46,391 nt of DNA from Ramlibacter sp. (GCF_013697775.1 NZ_JACCWG010000038.1:1-46391); one strand, 5' to 3'. Positions 33,379 through 42,908 are shown, counted from the stretch's first letter. Made by a program: numbers and translations. Notes: a model not told the origin generated them from the sequence alone.

Positions 33379-34254
33379 ATGCAGATCCTCTTGCAACTCG
33401 TCTACAGCGGCATCGCCCTGGGCATGATCTACGCGGTCATCGCCTTCGGCTACCAGCTGACCTTCGCCACGTCCGACACGCTGAACTTCGGCCAGGGCGA
33501 CGCGCTCATGCTGGGCGCGCTGGTGGGGTTGACCCTGGTGGGCGCCGGCGTCAACTACTGGCTGATGATCCCCATCGTGTGCGTGTTCGGCGCGGTGCAG
33601 GGCGCGGTGGTCGAGCGCATCGGCGTGCGCCCCGCGATCAAGATCAAGAGCGAGTTCGGCTGGATCATGTCCACCATCGCGCTGGGCATCATCTTCAAGA
33701 ACGTGGCCGAGAACGTCTGGGGCCACGACGACCTGAAATTCCCGTCGCCGCTGCCCGAGTCGCCGATCCCGCTGTTCGGCGCGAACGTGCTGCCGATGGA
33801 AATCCTGGTGGTGGTCGGCGCCATCGCCATGATGGCGGCGGTGGAGGTGTTCAACCGCAAGTCGATCTACGGCAAGGCGGTGGTGGCGACCTTCAACGAC
33901 CGCGATGCCGCCAAGCTGATGGGCATCAACACCGGCCTGGTGATCACGTTTTCCTACGCGCTGTCGTCGCTGTCGGCGGCCTTCGCCGGCGTGATGATCG
34001 CGCCGCTCACGCTGACCGGCGCCACCATGGGCGCGGTGCTGGGCCTGAAGGCCTTCGCGGTGGCCATCATCGGCGGGCTGACCAGCGGCATGGGCATCAT
34101 CGTGGGCGGCATCATCCTCGGCGTGGCCGAGACCACCACCGGCTTCTATCTTTCCACCGGCTACAAGGACGTGCCGGGCCTTGTGCTGCTGCTGCTGGTG
34201 CTGGCGTTCAAGCCCGCGGGCCTGTTCGGCAAGACCACCATCAAGAAAGTCTGA
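33379..34254 (+). CDS. Branched-chain amino acid type ABC transporter permease (LivH), second system
   Basis: A 291-residue permease. The N-terminus QILLQLVYSGIALGMIYAVIAFGYQLTFATSDTLNFGQGDALMLGA has the LivH pattern, and FNDRDAAKLMGINTGLVITFSYALSSLSAAFAGVM holds the coupling loop. The C-terminus is LVLAFKPAGLFGKTTIKKV. The ATG at 33379 is chosen over a GTG two codons upstream because GGAGG lies at 33367-33371. One nt separates it from the next gene. Confidence 0.92.
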   Translation: MQILLQLVYSGIALGMIYAVIAFGYQLTFATSDTLNFGQGDALMLGALVGLTLVGAGVNYWLMIPIVCVFGAVQGAVVERIGVRPAIKIKSEFGWIMSTIALGIIFKNVAENVWGHDDLKFPSPLPESPIPLFGANVLPMEILVVVGAIAMMAAVEVFNRKSIYGKAVVATFNDRDAAKLMGINTGLVITFSYALSSLSAAFAGVMIAPLTLTGATMGAVLGLKAFAVAIIGGLTSGMGIIVGGIILGVAETTTGFYLSTGYKDVPGLVLLLLVLAFKPAGLFGKTTIKKV

Positions 34255-34255
34255 G

Positions 34256-36208
34256 ATGAAGATCGCGTCTTCGTCGCGCTCCACCCTGCTGGCGGCCGCC
34301 GTCGGCCTGGCGCTGCTGATCGCCTTCCCGCTGGCGGTGACCAACCCGTACTACATCCACCTGCTCGAGACGATCATGATCTACGCGATCCTGCTCTTCG
34401 GGCTGGACATCGTGGTGGGCTACACCGGCCAGGTGTCGCTCGGCCACGCCGGCCTGTTCGGTATCGGCGCCTACGTCTGCGGCATCTTCGTCACCAAGCT
34501 GGGCACGCCGCTGCTGGTCACCGGCATCGCCTCGATCGGCATCACCGCGCTGTTCGGCGCGGTGCTGGCGCTGCCGGCGCTGCGCGTCACCGGCCCCTAC
34601 CTGGCGATGGTGACGCTGGCCTTCGGCACCATCGTGCAAATCCTGATCAACGAGATGACCTTCCTCACCGAAGGACCGCTGGGCATCAAGCTGGCCAAGC
34701 CGCTGCTGCTGGGGCACCGGCTGGACGAGCGCGAGTTCTTCTGGCTGGTGGCGGTGCTGCTGATGGCCTCGCTGATCGTGGTGGACCGCATCCTGCGCTC
34801 GCAGCTGGGCCGCGCCTTCGAGGCGCTGCGCGGCAGCCCGATCGCATCGGACTGCATGGGCGTGTCGGTGTACCGCTACAAGGTCTACGCCTTCGTCATC
34901 AGCGCCGGCCTGGCCGGCCTGGCGGGATCGCTGTACGCCATCTCCGAGCAGTACATCTCGCCCAACACCTACAACTTCGAGCTCACGGTGCTGTTCCTGC
35001 TGGCCATCATCATGGGCGGGCGCAAGACGCGCACCGGCGCGCTGCTGGGCGCGACCATCATCGTGATGCTGCCCAAGCTGCTGGACGACATCGAGACCTT
35101 CCGCTATGCGGCGGTCGCCCTGGCCGTGGTGGTGACCATCGGCGCGGCGGTGCTGCTGCAGCGGCGCAAGGCGACCCTGGCGCGCGTGGCGATTCCCGTG
35201 GCCGGCAGCGTCGCGCTGGCCGCCGTGTCCTTCGTGCTGGAGACCATGACCGACTGGCGGCTGTCGGTCTTCGGCGTGATCACGCTGTTCGTCGTCTACT
35301 ACCTGCAGGACGGCATCGTCGGCTTCGTGCGCGCGATGTTCAACCTCCGGGGCCACGCCCGGGCCGACGCCGAGGCGGCGCGCGACCTGCCGGTGGTGAA
35401 GGACGCGGTGTCGGCGGCCGGCGCCGACGCGCCGCCTGTGATGCTGGACGCGAGCGGCGTGCTGATGCAGTTCGGCGGCCTGAAGGCGCTCAACAACGTC
35501 GACCTGAAGGTGGCGCGCGGCACCATCCACGGCCTGATCGGGCCCAACGGCTCGGGCAAGAGCACGATGATGAACGTGCTCACCGGAATCTACGTGCCCA
35601 CGGCGGGCCGCATCGACTTCAAGGGCAATACCGTCATCGGCCGCACCTCGTCGTCGATCGCGCTGTCGGGCATCGCGCGCACGTTCCAGAACGTGCAGCT
35701 GTTCGGGGAGATGACGGCGCTGCAGAATGTGCTGGTCGGCCTGCACCACAGCTTTCGCAGCAATCTGCTGGACGTGGCGCTGCACACGCCGCGCTACAAC
35801 CGCGAGAACAGCGCGTCGGCGGCCCACGCGCATGCGCTGCTGCAGTTCGTGGGGCTGGACACGCTGGCCGGCGAGGAGGCGCGCAACCTGCCGTACGGCA
35901 AGCAGCGGCTGCTGGAGATCGCCCGCGCGCTGGCGCTCAGCCCGCAGCTGCTGCTGCTGGACGAGCCCGCCGCCGGCCTCACGGCGCCGGACATCCGCGA
36001 GCTGGTTGGCATCGTGCGCAAGATCCGCGAACACGGCATCACGGTGATCCTGATCGAACACCACATGGACGTGGTGATGTCGATCTGCGACACCGTCACC
36101 GTGCTCGATTTCGGCCAGAAGATCGCCGAGGGCCGGCCGGCCGACGTGCAGGCCGATCCAAAGGTCATCGAAGCCTACCTCGGCAGTGCCGAGGTGGCGA
36201 ACGCCTGA
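34256..36208 (+). CDS. Fused ABC permease-ATPase (LivM-LivG fusion)
   Basis: A 650-residue natural fusion. Residues 1-290 are a LivM permease (GYTGQVSLGHAGLFGIGAYVCG; RGSPIASDCMGVSVYRYKVYAFVISAGLAGLAGSLYA). Residues about 285-360 add further hydrophobic segments (FRYAAVALAVVVTIGAAVL; SVALAAVSFVL; LSVFGVITLFVVYYL) not found in ordinary LivM. Residues about 395-650 are a LivG ATPase with Walker A GPNGSGKST (429-437), the LPYGKQRLLEIARALALSP region and Walker B LLLLDEPAAGLTAP. Such fusions occur in several proteobacterial HAAT systems. A LivF ATPase follows, so the transporter is complete. Confidence 0.93.
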   Translation: MKIASSSRSTLLAAAVGLALLIAFPLAVTNPYYIHLLETIMIYAILLFGLDIVVGYTGQVSLGHAGLFGIGAYVCGIFVTKLGTPLLVTGIASIGITALFGAVLALPALRVTGPYLAMVTLAFGTIVQILINEMTFLTEGPLGIKLAKPLLLGHRLDEREFFWLVAVLLMASLIVVDRILRSQLGRAFEALRGSPIASDCMGVSVYRYKVYAFVISAGLAGLAGSLYAISEQYISPNTYNFELTVLFLLAIIMGGRKTRTGALLGATIIVMLPKLLDDIETFRYAAVALAVVVTIGAAVLLQRRKATLARVAIPVAGSVALAAVSFVLETMTDWRLSVFGVITLFVVYYLQDGIVGFVRAMFNLRGHARADAEAARDLPVVKDAVSAAGADAPPVMLDASGVLMQFGGLKALNNVDLKVARGTIHGLIGPNGSGKSTMMNVLTGIYVPTAGRIDFKGNTVIGRTSSSIALSGIARTFQNVQLFGEMTALQNVLVGLHHSFRSNLLDVALHTPRYNRENSASAAHAHALLQFVGLDTLAGEEARNLPYGKQRLLEIARALALSPQLLLLDEPAAGLTAPDIRELVGIVRKIREHGITVILIEHHMDVVMSICDTVTVLDFGQKIAEGRPADVQADPKVIEAYLGSAEVANA

Positions 36209-36224
36209 GGCAGGGAGGAGCGAC

Positions 36225-36947
<723 letters not shown>

Positions 36948-36981
36948 AGCCGATGGCGGGCCCGCCCGTGCGCGCGGCTGG

Positions 36982-36987
36982 CAAAAT
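36982..36987 (+). promoter_or_regulatory. -10-like CAAAAT before the rhodanese gene
   Basis: CAAAAT is followed by CCAGCC and the ATG at 36994. The six-base spacing equals that at rodA, tldD and sirB1 and implies a leaderless start. No good -35 or Shine-Dalgarno is seen. Confidence 0.35.
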
Positions 36988-36993
36988 CCAGCC

Positions 36994-37440
36994 ATGAGCA
37001 CCACACCCGCTGCCACTATCTCCCCCGACCACCTGTCGCCGCGCCCGGCCGAGGGCTATGCCGGCGACGTCACGCCCGAACTGGCCCACCAGTGGTTGCA
37101 GTCGGGCGACGCCGTCCTGGTGGACGTGCGCAGCGATGCCGAGCGCGAATGGGTCGGCTTCGTGCCGGGCGCGGTGCCGCTGGCCTGGAAGCAGTGGCCC
37201 GGCATGGCGATGAACGCCGGCTTCGATACAGGCTTGCAGGCCGCGGCGCCCGCCGGCAAGAAGGTGCTGCTGCTGTGCCGCAGCGGCGTGCGCTCCGTCG
37301 CCGCCGCCAAGCGCGCCACCGAATTGGGCATCGAGGCCTACAACATCCTCGAAGGCTTCGAAGGCGATCCCGACGAACAGGGACAGCGCGGCCGCAAGGG
37401 CGGCTGGCGCCTGCGCGGCCTGCCGTGGCGGCAGAGCTGA
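36994..37440 (+). CDS. Rhodanese-like domain protein
   Basis: A 148-residue single-domain rhodanese. DAVLVDVRSDAEREWVGFVPGAVPL carries the CH2A-type motif, and Cys95 in CRSGVRS is the expected persulfide-carrying active site. The N-terminal 20 residues are polar. Rhodaneses transfer sulfane sulfur; the acceptor is unknown. The DUF815 ATPase gene follows after 19 nt and then the Nudix gene, so the three may be one unit. Confidence 0.9.
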   Translation: MSTTPAATISPDHLSPRPAEGYAGDVTPELAHQWLQSGDAVLVDVRSDAEREWVGFVPGAVPLAWKQWPGMAMNAGFDTGLQAAAPAGKKVLLLCRSGVRSVAAAKRATELGIEAYNILEGFEGDPDEQGQRGRKGGWRLRGLPWRQS

Positions 37441-37459
37441 ATCCGGCAGGCTCCATCCG

Positions 37460-38335
37460 ATGATGAACGACAAGTTCGAGCAACTGATCGCGCGCGCGAT
37501 GGCGCTGGTGGACCGCATCGAAGCCGTCCTGCCGCAGCCGCTGACCGCCCCCGACTGGAACGCGGCAATTGCGTGGCGCTACCGCAAGCGCGCTTCGGGC
37601 CATGGCGTGCTGGAGCCGGTGCGCCACGTCGGCGCGATGCGGCTGGACGACCTGAATGAAGTCGAGCCGCAGAAGGAGAAGATTCAGCGCAATACGCTGC
37701 AGTTCGTGGAGGGCCTGCCCGCCAACAACGTGCTGCTGACCGGCGCGCGTGGCACCGGCAAGTCGTCGCTGGTGCGGGCCTGCCTGAACGAATACGCCCC
37801 GCGCGGCCTGCGCCTGATCGAGGTCGACAAGACAGACATGGTGGACCTGCCCGACATCGTGGAGGTGGTGGCGGCGCGCGACGAGAAGTTCATCGTGTTC
37901 TGCGACGACCTGAGCTTCGAGGAGGGCGAGCCTGGCTACAAGGCGCTGAAGTCCACCCTCGACGGTTCGGTGGCTGCGGCCACGCCGAACCTGCTGGTGT
38001 ACGCCACCAGCAACCGGCGCCACCTGCTGCCCGAGCACATGAAGGACAACCTCACCTACAAGCACACCGACGACGGCGAGATCCATCCGGGCGAGGTGGT
38101 GGAGGAAAAGATCTCTCTGTCCGAGCGCTTCGGCCTGTGGGTCAGCTTCTATCCCTTCAGCCAGGACGAGTACCTGGCGATCACCGCGCAGTGGCTGTCG
38201 CACTTCGGTGTGGTGCCCGAGCGCGTCGACGCCGCGCGGCCCGAGGCGCTGGTGTGGGCGCTGGAGCGCGGCTCGCGCAGCGGCCGCGTGGCCTACCAGT
38301 TCGCCCGCGACTACGCGGGGCGGCAGGGCGGATGA
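37460..38335 (+). CDS. AAA ATPase of the DUF815 family
   Basis: A 291-residue ATPase. Walker A GARGTGKSS is at 95-103, Walker B FIVFCDDLSFEE at about 144-155, and YATSNRRHLLPEHM looks like sensor 1. The C-terminal region (RFGLWVSFYPFSQDEYLAI) is typical of DUF815. No partner or substrate is established for the family. The second Met could also be the start. The stop overlaps the Nudix gene start (ATGA). Confidence 0.92.
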   Translation: MMNDKFEQLIARAMALVDRIEAVLPQPLTAPDWNAAIAWRYRKRASGHGVLEPVRHVGAMRLDDLNEVEPQKEKIQRNTLQFVEGLPANNVLLTGARGTGKSSLVRACLNEYAPRGLRLIEVDKTDMVDLPDIVEVVAARDEKFIVFCDDLSFEEGEPGYKALKSTLDGSVAAATPNLLVYATSNRRHLLPEHMKDNLTYKHTDDGEIHPGEVVEEKISLSERFGLWVSFYPFSQDEYLAITAQWLSHFGVVPERVDAARPEALVWALERGSRSGRVAYQFARDYAGRQGG

Positions 38336-38808
38336 ACCAGGTGCTCGTTGCGGATGGAGACCGACCCCGCGAGGGCGGCCCGGACCGCAAGGAAGTGGAA
38401 GTCGCGGTCGGCGTGCTGATCCGCGGTGACGGCTGCTTCCTGCTCACCAGCCGCCCGGCCGGCAAGGTGTACGAAGGCTATTGGGAATTCCCCGGCGGCA
38501 AGGTCGAAGCCGGCGAGACGGTGGAGCAGGCGCTGCGCCGCGAACTGCAGGAAGAAATCGGCGTCACCATCGGCGCGGTACACCCCTGGCGCGTGGAGCT
38601 TGTCGACTATCCGCATGCGCTGGTGCGGCTGAACTTCTGCAAAGTCCATGAATGGTCCGGCGCGATGCACATGCGCGAAGGCCAGCACTTCGCGTGGGAG
38701 GCGCTGCCGGTGGCGGTGAAGCCGGTGCTGCCCGGCACGGTGCCGGTGCTGCGGTGGTTCGCCGAGGAGCGCGGATTCACTGGTGCGACACATACGTTGG
38801 TGCCGTAA
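38332..38808 (+). CDS. Nudix (MutT-like) hydrolase
   Basis: A 158-residue Nudix hydrolase. The Nudix box runs from GGKVEAGET to RRELQEEIGV and fits GX5EX7REUXEEXGU exactly. GYWEFPGGK precedes it as in MutT, suggesting sanitation of 8-oxo-dGTP or a related nucleotide. It is translationally coupled to the DUF815 gene. In many Burkholderiales a MutT gene sits near argJ/secA, which are not seen here, so no symbol is assigned. A 680-nt repeat-rich gap follows. Confidence 0.9.
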   Translation: MNQVLVADGDRPREGGPDRKEVEVAVGVLIRGDGCFLLTSRPAGKVYEGYWEFPGGKVEAGETVEQALRRELQEEIGVTIGAVHPWRVELVDYPHALVRLNFCKVHEWSGAMHMREGQHFAWEALPVAVKPVLPGTVPVLRWFAEERGFTGATHTLVP

Positions 38809-38836
38809 TCGGCCCTTTTCATGCGTAGACCTCGCG

Positions 38837-39078
38837 GCAAGTCGCGCGCGGGCGGGCCGCAGCGCGCGGACATGGCGTCCCGCGCTTCGCGCGGGCAGAC
38901 CTGCGGCGGATGGGAGCGGGTCTGAGCGGTAGAACTCGCTGCGCACCGCAAGCGGTGCTCCGCTCAGACAGCTACCGCGAGTCAGTTCACGAGCGCGCTG
39001 AAGCGCGCCAGCCCCGCTCCCATCCACCGCAGGCGCAATGCCCAACTGCGCGCCACGGCCCGCCCGCGCGCGACTTGC
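38837..39078. repeat. Large nested inverted-repeat element (copy 1)
   Basis: Part of the non-coding 38809-39489 gap. The outer arms 38837-38859 and 39056-39078 are perfect 23-bp inverted repeats. The second arms 38900-38920 and 39013-39033 pair over 21 bp with one mismatch. Inside lie TCTGAGCGG (38921-38929) with CCGCTCAGA (38960-38968), GCACCGC-AA-GCGGTGC (38943-38958), GCGCGCT-GA-AGCGCGC (38993-39008) and CGCGC-TTC-GCGCG (38881-38893). The result is a branched structure of about 242 nt. Long ORFs crossing it are shadows. Confidence 0.72.
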
Positions 39079-39165
39079 AGGCACGATGCAGGCGCGCCGC
39101 CGGTTGAGCGCCCCCATGCCACGCGCCGCGGCAGCCGGTGCCCGGCGGGGGCGATTTCTGGGGCG

Positions 39166-39297
39166 GCTGGTCTGTTCGGTCCGGAGCCGGGCGCGCTTGC
39201 GCGCTTTGTGAACTGACTTGCGGGGGCTGTCGGAACGGAGCGCTCGCAGAGCGCGAAGTGAGTTCCCCCGCACCGGCTGCGGACCGAACAGACCAGC
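39166..39297. repeat. Nested inverted-repeat element (copy 2, related to copy 1 in opposite orientation)
   Basis: Arms 39166-39190 and 39273-39297 pair over 25 bp with one mismatch. Inside, TGCGGGGG (39219-39226) pairs with CCCCCGCA (39265-39272), and hairpins GCGCGC-TT-GCGCGC (39191-39204) and GCGCTC-GCA-GAGCGC (39240-39254) are present. The stretch 39191-39223 is a diverged reverse complement of 38978-39008 in copy 1, sharing AGTCAGTTCAC. Beyond it, 39384-39419 is an AT-rich patch that may hold the promoter of the ParA-like gene; I see nothing else in the gap. Confidence 0.68.
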
Positions 39298-39489
39298 GAA
39301 GTCGGCGCGCAGCGCCGACCGCCACAGCATGAGCCCCGGCGGGCACCGCCTGACGCGGCGCACCTCCACCCAAGCCCCGCCAGAACCGTTGTTTTAGCTA
39401 CAAAATTTCTAGCACAAACCCAAGACCCACTGGACTCCAAAGCCGAGTCGTACCAAACTGTTTCTTTCCCGCAACGAGAAAAAGTCACC

Positions 39490-40347
39490 ATGCCCGTCAT
39501 CGCAGTCGTCAACCGCAAAGGTGGCAGCGGCAAAAGCACGTTCGCCGCGCACATGGCGGCGTGGTCCGCGCGCCAGGGACACGCCGTGATGCTGGGCGAC
39601 GTGGACCGCCAGCAGTCCAGCCGGGGCTGGCTGCGGCGCCGGCCGGCGGAATTGCCCGCCATCGCGCCCTGGGCCATGGACCACAAGCAGATGCTGCGCG
39701 TGCCGCCCAGCATCACCCACGTGGTGCTGGACACGCCGGGCGGCCTGCACGGCTTCGAGCTGGCGCGCATCGTGATGTTCGCCGACGCCATCGTCATGCC
39801 GGTGTGCCCTTCGGTGTTCGACCGCGAATCGGCGGCGGCCTGCCACGCGGAACTGGCCACGCTGCCGCGCATCGCGTCCGGGCGCTGCAAGGTAGCCGTC
39901 GTGGGCATGCGGGTGGACGGGCGCACCCGCCACGGCGAGGTGCTGCGCCAATGGTCCGACGGCCTGGGCGTTCCGTTCCTCGGCGTGCTGCGCGAAACGC
40001 AGCTCTACGTGCGTGCGCTGGAGCGCGGCCTCACGGTGTTTGACCTGCCGTCTGGCAAGGCCACTATCGACCTCGCGCAATGGGAGCCGATCCTTGCGTG
40101 GCTGCAGCCGCTGATGCAGGCGCCGCAGCCGGCGGCAAACGACCCCGCGCCGGCCGCTGGCCAACGCGTCGGCGGCTCGCGCCCGGCCAGCCTGATGCCG
40201 GCGCAGGAGTCGCTGATCCACGGCGCGCGGCTGGCCGTTCTTGCCGGTGGCAGGTCACGGGTGGAGGAGCCGGCAGCGCAGCCGGCGCGGCCGCGCGCCA
40301 CCACGCCGCGCGAGGCGCGGCAGATTCCGCAATTCCTCAAACGGTAA
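39490..40347 (+). CDS. ParA/MinD-like P-loop ATPase
   Basis: A 285-residue protein whose first 200 residues form a ParA-type ATPase: the deviant Walker A KGGSGKST (residues 10-17), LGDVDRQQSSRGW (Walker A') and VVLDTPGG (Walker B). The C-terminal 80 residues are Pro/Ala/Arg-rich and probably disordered. No parB partner or parS site is visible, so a plasmid or chromosome segregation role is not implied; orphan ParA-like ATPases also position other cargo. It stands alone after the repeat region and is convergent with sirB1. Confidence 0.88.
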   Translation: MPVIAVVNRKGGSGKSTFAAHMAAWSARQGHAVMLGDVDRQQSSRGWLRRRPAELPAIAPWAMDHKQMLRVPPSITHVVLDTPGGLHGFELARIVMFADAIVMPVCPSVFDRESAAACHAELATLPRIASGRCKVAVVGMRVDGRTRHGEVLRQWSDGLGVPFLGVLRETQLYVRALERGLTVFDLPSGKATIDLAQWEPILAWLQPLMQAPQPAANDPAPAAGQRVGGSRPASLMPAQESLIHGARLAVLAGGRSRVEEPAAQPARPRATTPREARQIPQFLKR

Positions 40348-40366
40348 AACGGGGCAGCCGGCGCGC

Positions 40367-41215
40367 CTACTGCTTGGCGCGGCGCAGGTCGGCCACGCGG
40401 TCGGCGATCACGTCGATGTCCAGCGCGTCCTGCGCGTGCACGAGATAGGTTTCCAGGTCGTCCACCGCCAGGCTGGTGTGGCCCTGCTCCGCGTGGGCCA
40501 GCCCTCGGTCGCGATACTCGGCCCAGGCGTCGGGCAGCAGCACCAGCAGGCGGTCCTGCACGGCGATGGCGCGCTGCCAGTCTTCCTGTGCGTGGTGGAT
40601 TTCCTTCAAGTTGCGCAGCATGCGCGCGACGATGTCGCGCGGCGGCGCGGCCTGCAGGTACAGGCCCAGCGGGACCTCGAACTCGTCGATCAGCCCGCTG
40701 CGCCGCTTGTAGGGCTCCAGCCGCTCGGACAGTTCTTCGCGCGACAGCGACTGGCCGCTGAACGGGTCGATCACCACCTGCCCGCGCGGCAGGTTGACCT
40801 TGATCATGAAGTGGCCGGGAAAGCACACGCCGCGCGCGTGCAGGCCGATGCCCTGCGCCAGCTCCATCCACAGCACCGCCAGCGAGATCTGGTTGCCGCG
40901 CCGCGTGCGCAGCACCACGTTCAGGTAGCTGTTGTCGGGGTCGCAGTAGTCGTTGACGTTGCCGCCGAAGCTGAGGTCGCGAAAGAAAAACTGATTGAGC
41001 GTGCGCAGCTTCTGCAAGGGAGCGGCGTCGGCCGGAATCCGGCGTTTCAGGCGCGCGAGCAGCTGGTCCACGTCGCCCAGCACCTGCTGCAAGTCGAGGT
41101 CGGGGTACTCGTCCTGCGCCAGGCAGGCGGCGGATTCCAGCAGCGGGAAATGCTCATCGCTGTGCACCAGCGAGCCGAAGTAATCGAGCGAGCTTGGCGA
41201 CAGGAAGTTGAGCAT
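40367..41215 (-). CDS. SirB1-like protein (transglutaminase-like domain with TPR-type tail)
   Basis: A 282-residue cytoplasmic protein. LNQFFFRDLSFGGNVNDYCDPDNSYLNVVLRTRRGNQISLAVLWMELAQ is the hallmark of the SirB1 / transglutaminase-like family, followed by HARGVCFPGHFMIK. The C-terminal region (AVQDRLLVLLPDAWAEYRDRGLAHAEQGHTSLAVDDLETYL) looks like one or two TPR repeats. Biochemical function is unknown. The start at 41215 is preferred because TACAAA lies six bases upstream (41227-41222), as in several other genes here. It is divergent from nothing; murJ is upstream in the same direction. Confidence 0.88.
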   Translation of the reverse strand: MLNFLSPSSLDYFGSLVHSDEHFPLLESAACLAQDEYPDLDLQQVLGDVDQLLARLKRRIPADAAPLQKLRTLNQFFFRDLSFGGNVNDYCDPDNSYLNVVLRTRRGNQISLAVLWMELAQGIGLHARGVCFPGHFMIKVNLPRGQVVIDPFSGQSLSREELSERLEPYKRRSGLIDEFEVPLGLYLQAAPPRDIVARMLRNLKEIHHAQEDWQRAIAVQDRLLVLLPDAWAEYRDRGLAHAEQGHTSLAVDDLETYLVHAQDALDIDVIADRVADLRRAKQ

Positions 41216-41271
41216 GGATTCTTTGTAATGGAGGCGCCCGGACCCGTCAAGCCGCGGTCGAGGTCCCTGCA

Positions 41272-42837
41272 TCATCGCGTGACAAATTGCCGCAGGCGAA
41301 CACCGGTCGCCGCGAGCGCGCCGAAGTACAGCACGCCGGCGCCCACCAGCACCGCCGCCATTGCGCCGATCCGCTTGAGCGGCTCGGTACGCCAGCCGAT
41401 CCAGGGAAACTGCCCCGCCACCCACCACAGGAACCCGCCGAGCAAGGCGCTCGCCAGCAGCACGCGCAGCGCGAACATCGGCCAGCCCGGACTAGGGCGG
41501 TATTTGCCGCGGCGCAGCAAACCAACCAGCAGCGCGCCCGCGTTCACCAGCGCGCCCAGCCCGATGGACAGCGCGAGCCCCACGTGGTGCAGGAACGGCA
41601 CCAGCGCCGCGTTCAGCAGCTGCGTGACGACCAGCGCCGCGATGGCGATGCGCATCGGCGTCTTCATGTCGTGGCTGGCGTAGTAGCCCGGCGCCAGCAC
41701 CTTGATCGCCACCAGCCCCAGCAGGCCGCAGCCGTAGCCGGCCAGCGCGAGCGCCACCTGCGGGATGTCGCTGTCCTTGAACGCGCCGTAGTGGAACAGC
41801 GTCGCGACCAGCGGTGCGGCGAACACCAGCAGCGCCACCGAACTCGGGATGGCCAGCAGCACGACCAGCCGCAGGCCCCAGTCGAGCATGCCGGAGTAGC
41901 GCGCGTCGTCGCCGCTGGCGCGCGCGGCGGCCAGTTGCGGCATCAGCACCACGCCCAGCGCCACGCCGAGCAGCGCGGTCGGGAACTCCATCAGCCGGTC
42001 CGCATTGTTGAGCCAGCTCACGCTGCCAGCCGGCAGGTACGAGGCGATCTGCGTGTTGATCAGCAGCGATATCTGCGCCACGCTGACGCCGACCAGCGCC
42101 GGCAGCATCAGCCGCAGCACGGTGCGAGTGGATTCGTCCTGCCACGCCGCGCGCAGGCCCGAGAAAGCCAGGCCGATGCGCGGCCACATGCCGATGCGGC
42201 GCAGCGCCGGCACCTGGATCGCCAGCTGCAGCACGCCGCCCAGCATGACGCCGATGCATTGCGAGTAGATCGGCTCGATTCCCATGCGCTGGAACCAGGG
42301 CGCGGCCAGCACGATGGAGCCGATCAGCGTGACGTTCAGCAGCACCGGCGAGGCGGCCGGCACGGCGAAGCGCTTCCAGGTGTTGAGGACGCCGCCGGCC
42401 AGCGCCACCAGCGACATGAAGCCGATGTAGGGGAACATCCAGCGCGTCATCAGCACGGCCGCGTCGTAGGCGTGCGGCGTCTTCTTCATGCCGCTGGCCA
42501 GCGCCCAGACCAGCAGCGGCGCGCCCGCCACGCCGGCCACGCACAGCAGCAGCAGCGCCCAGAACAGAATCGTGGAGACATGGTCCACCATGCGCCTGGC
42601 GCCCTCGTCGCCCTCCTTCGTGCGGCAGCTCGCCAGCACCGGCACGAAGGCCTGGCTGAAGGCGCCCTCGCCGAACACGCGGCGAAACAGGTTGGGGATG
42701 CGGAAGGCGACGTAGAACGCGTCGGTCAGCGCGCTGACGCCGAAGAACGCGGCGAACAGCACGTCGCGCACGAGCCCGGTGATGCGCGACGCCAGGGTCA
42801 GCAGCGAGACGGTGGAAGCGGCTTTGAACAGGCTCAC
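41272..42837 (-). CDS. murJ: Lipid II flippase MurJ (MviN)
   Basis: A 521-residue polytopic protein of the MOP superfamily that flips lipid II across the inner membrane. ASRITGLVRDVLFAAFFGVSALTDAFYVAFRIPNLFRRVFGEGAFSQAFVPVL is the diagnostic N-terminal region, with the conserved Arg residues of MurJ. About 14 hydrophobic segments follow. The GTG at 42837 gives SLFKAASTVSLLTLASR, the usual N-terminus, and TACACT lies seven bases upstream (42850-42845). The longer open frame starting at 42963 overlaps rpsT and is rejected. rpsT is divergent. Confidence 0.95.
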   Translation of the reverse strand: MSLFKAASTVSLLTLASRITGLVRDVLFAAFFGVSALTDAFYVAFRIPNLFRRVFGEGAFSQAFVPVLASCRTKEGDEGARRMVDHVSTILFWALLLLCVAGVAGAPLLVWALASGMKKTPHAYDAAVLMTRWMFPYIGFMSLVALAGGVLNTWKRFAVPAASPVLLNVTLIGSIVLAAPWFQRMGIEPIYSQCIGVMLGGVLQLAIQVPALRRIGMWPRIGLAFSGLRAAWQDESTRTVLRLMLPALVGVSVAQISLLINTQIASYLPAGSVSWLNNADRLMEFPTALLGVALGVVLMPQLAAARASGDDARYSGMLDWGLRLVVLLAIPSSVALLVFAAPLVATLFHYGAFKDSDIPQVALALAGYGCGLLGLVAIKVLAPGYYASHDMKTPMRIAIAALVVTQLLNAALVPFLHHVGLALSIGLGALVNAGALLVGLLRRGKYRPSPGWPMFALRVLLASALLGGFLWWVAGQFPWIGWRTEPLKRIGAMAAVLVGAGVLYFGALAATGVRLRQFVTR

Positions 42838-42902
42838 CGGCGCGAGTGTAGCCGCGGGTTTGCGGCGCGAGCGGCGGCCGCAAAGGGCCTTTGGCGCGCG
42901 GC

Positions 42903-42908
42903 TATAAT
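42903..42908 (+). promoter_or_regulatory. -10 box TATAAT of rpsT
   Basis: A perfect consensus TATAAT, preceded by GC, lies 48 nt before the rpsT ATG and would give a leader of about 40 nt with AAGGAA before the start. No convincing -35 is seen. The region is shared with the divergent murJ promoter. Confidence 0.6.

Noticed and set aside
38311-39369. Minus-strand 352-codon ORF across the Nudix gene and the repeat region
   Set aside because: It reads through palindromic repeats and antisense to the Nudix gene. Products of this kind (Arg/Ala/Pro-rich) are typical false ORFs from this repeat type.
39490-40347. Plasmid partition locus (ParA)
   Set aside because: A ParA-like ATPase alone, with no parB, parS or replication gene and a chromosomal housekeeping neighbourhood, does not support a plasmid or integrated plasmid.
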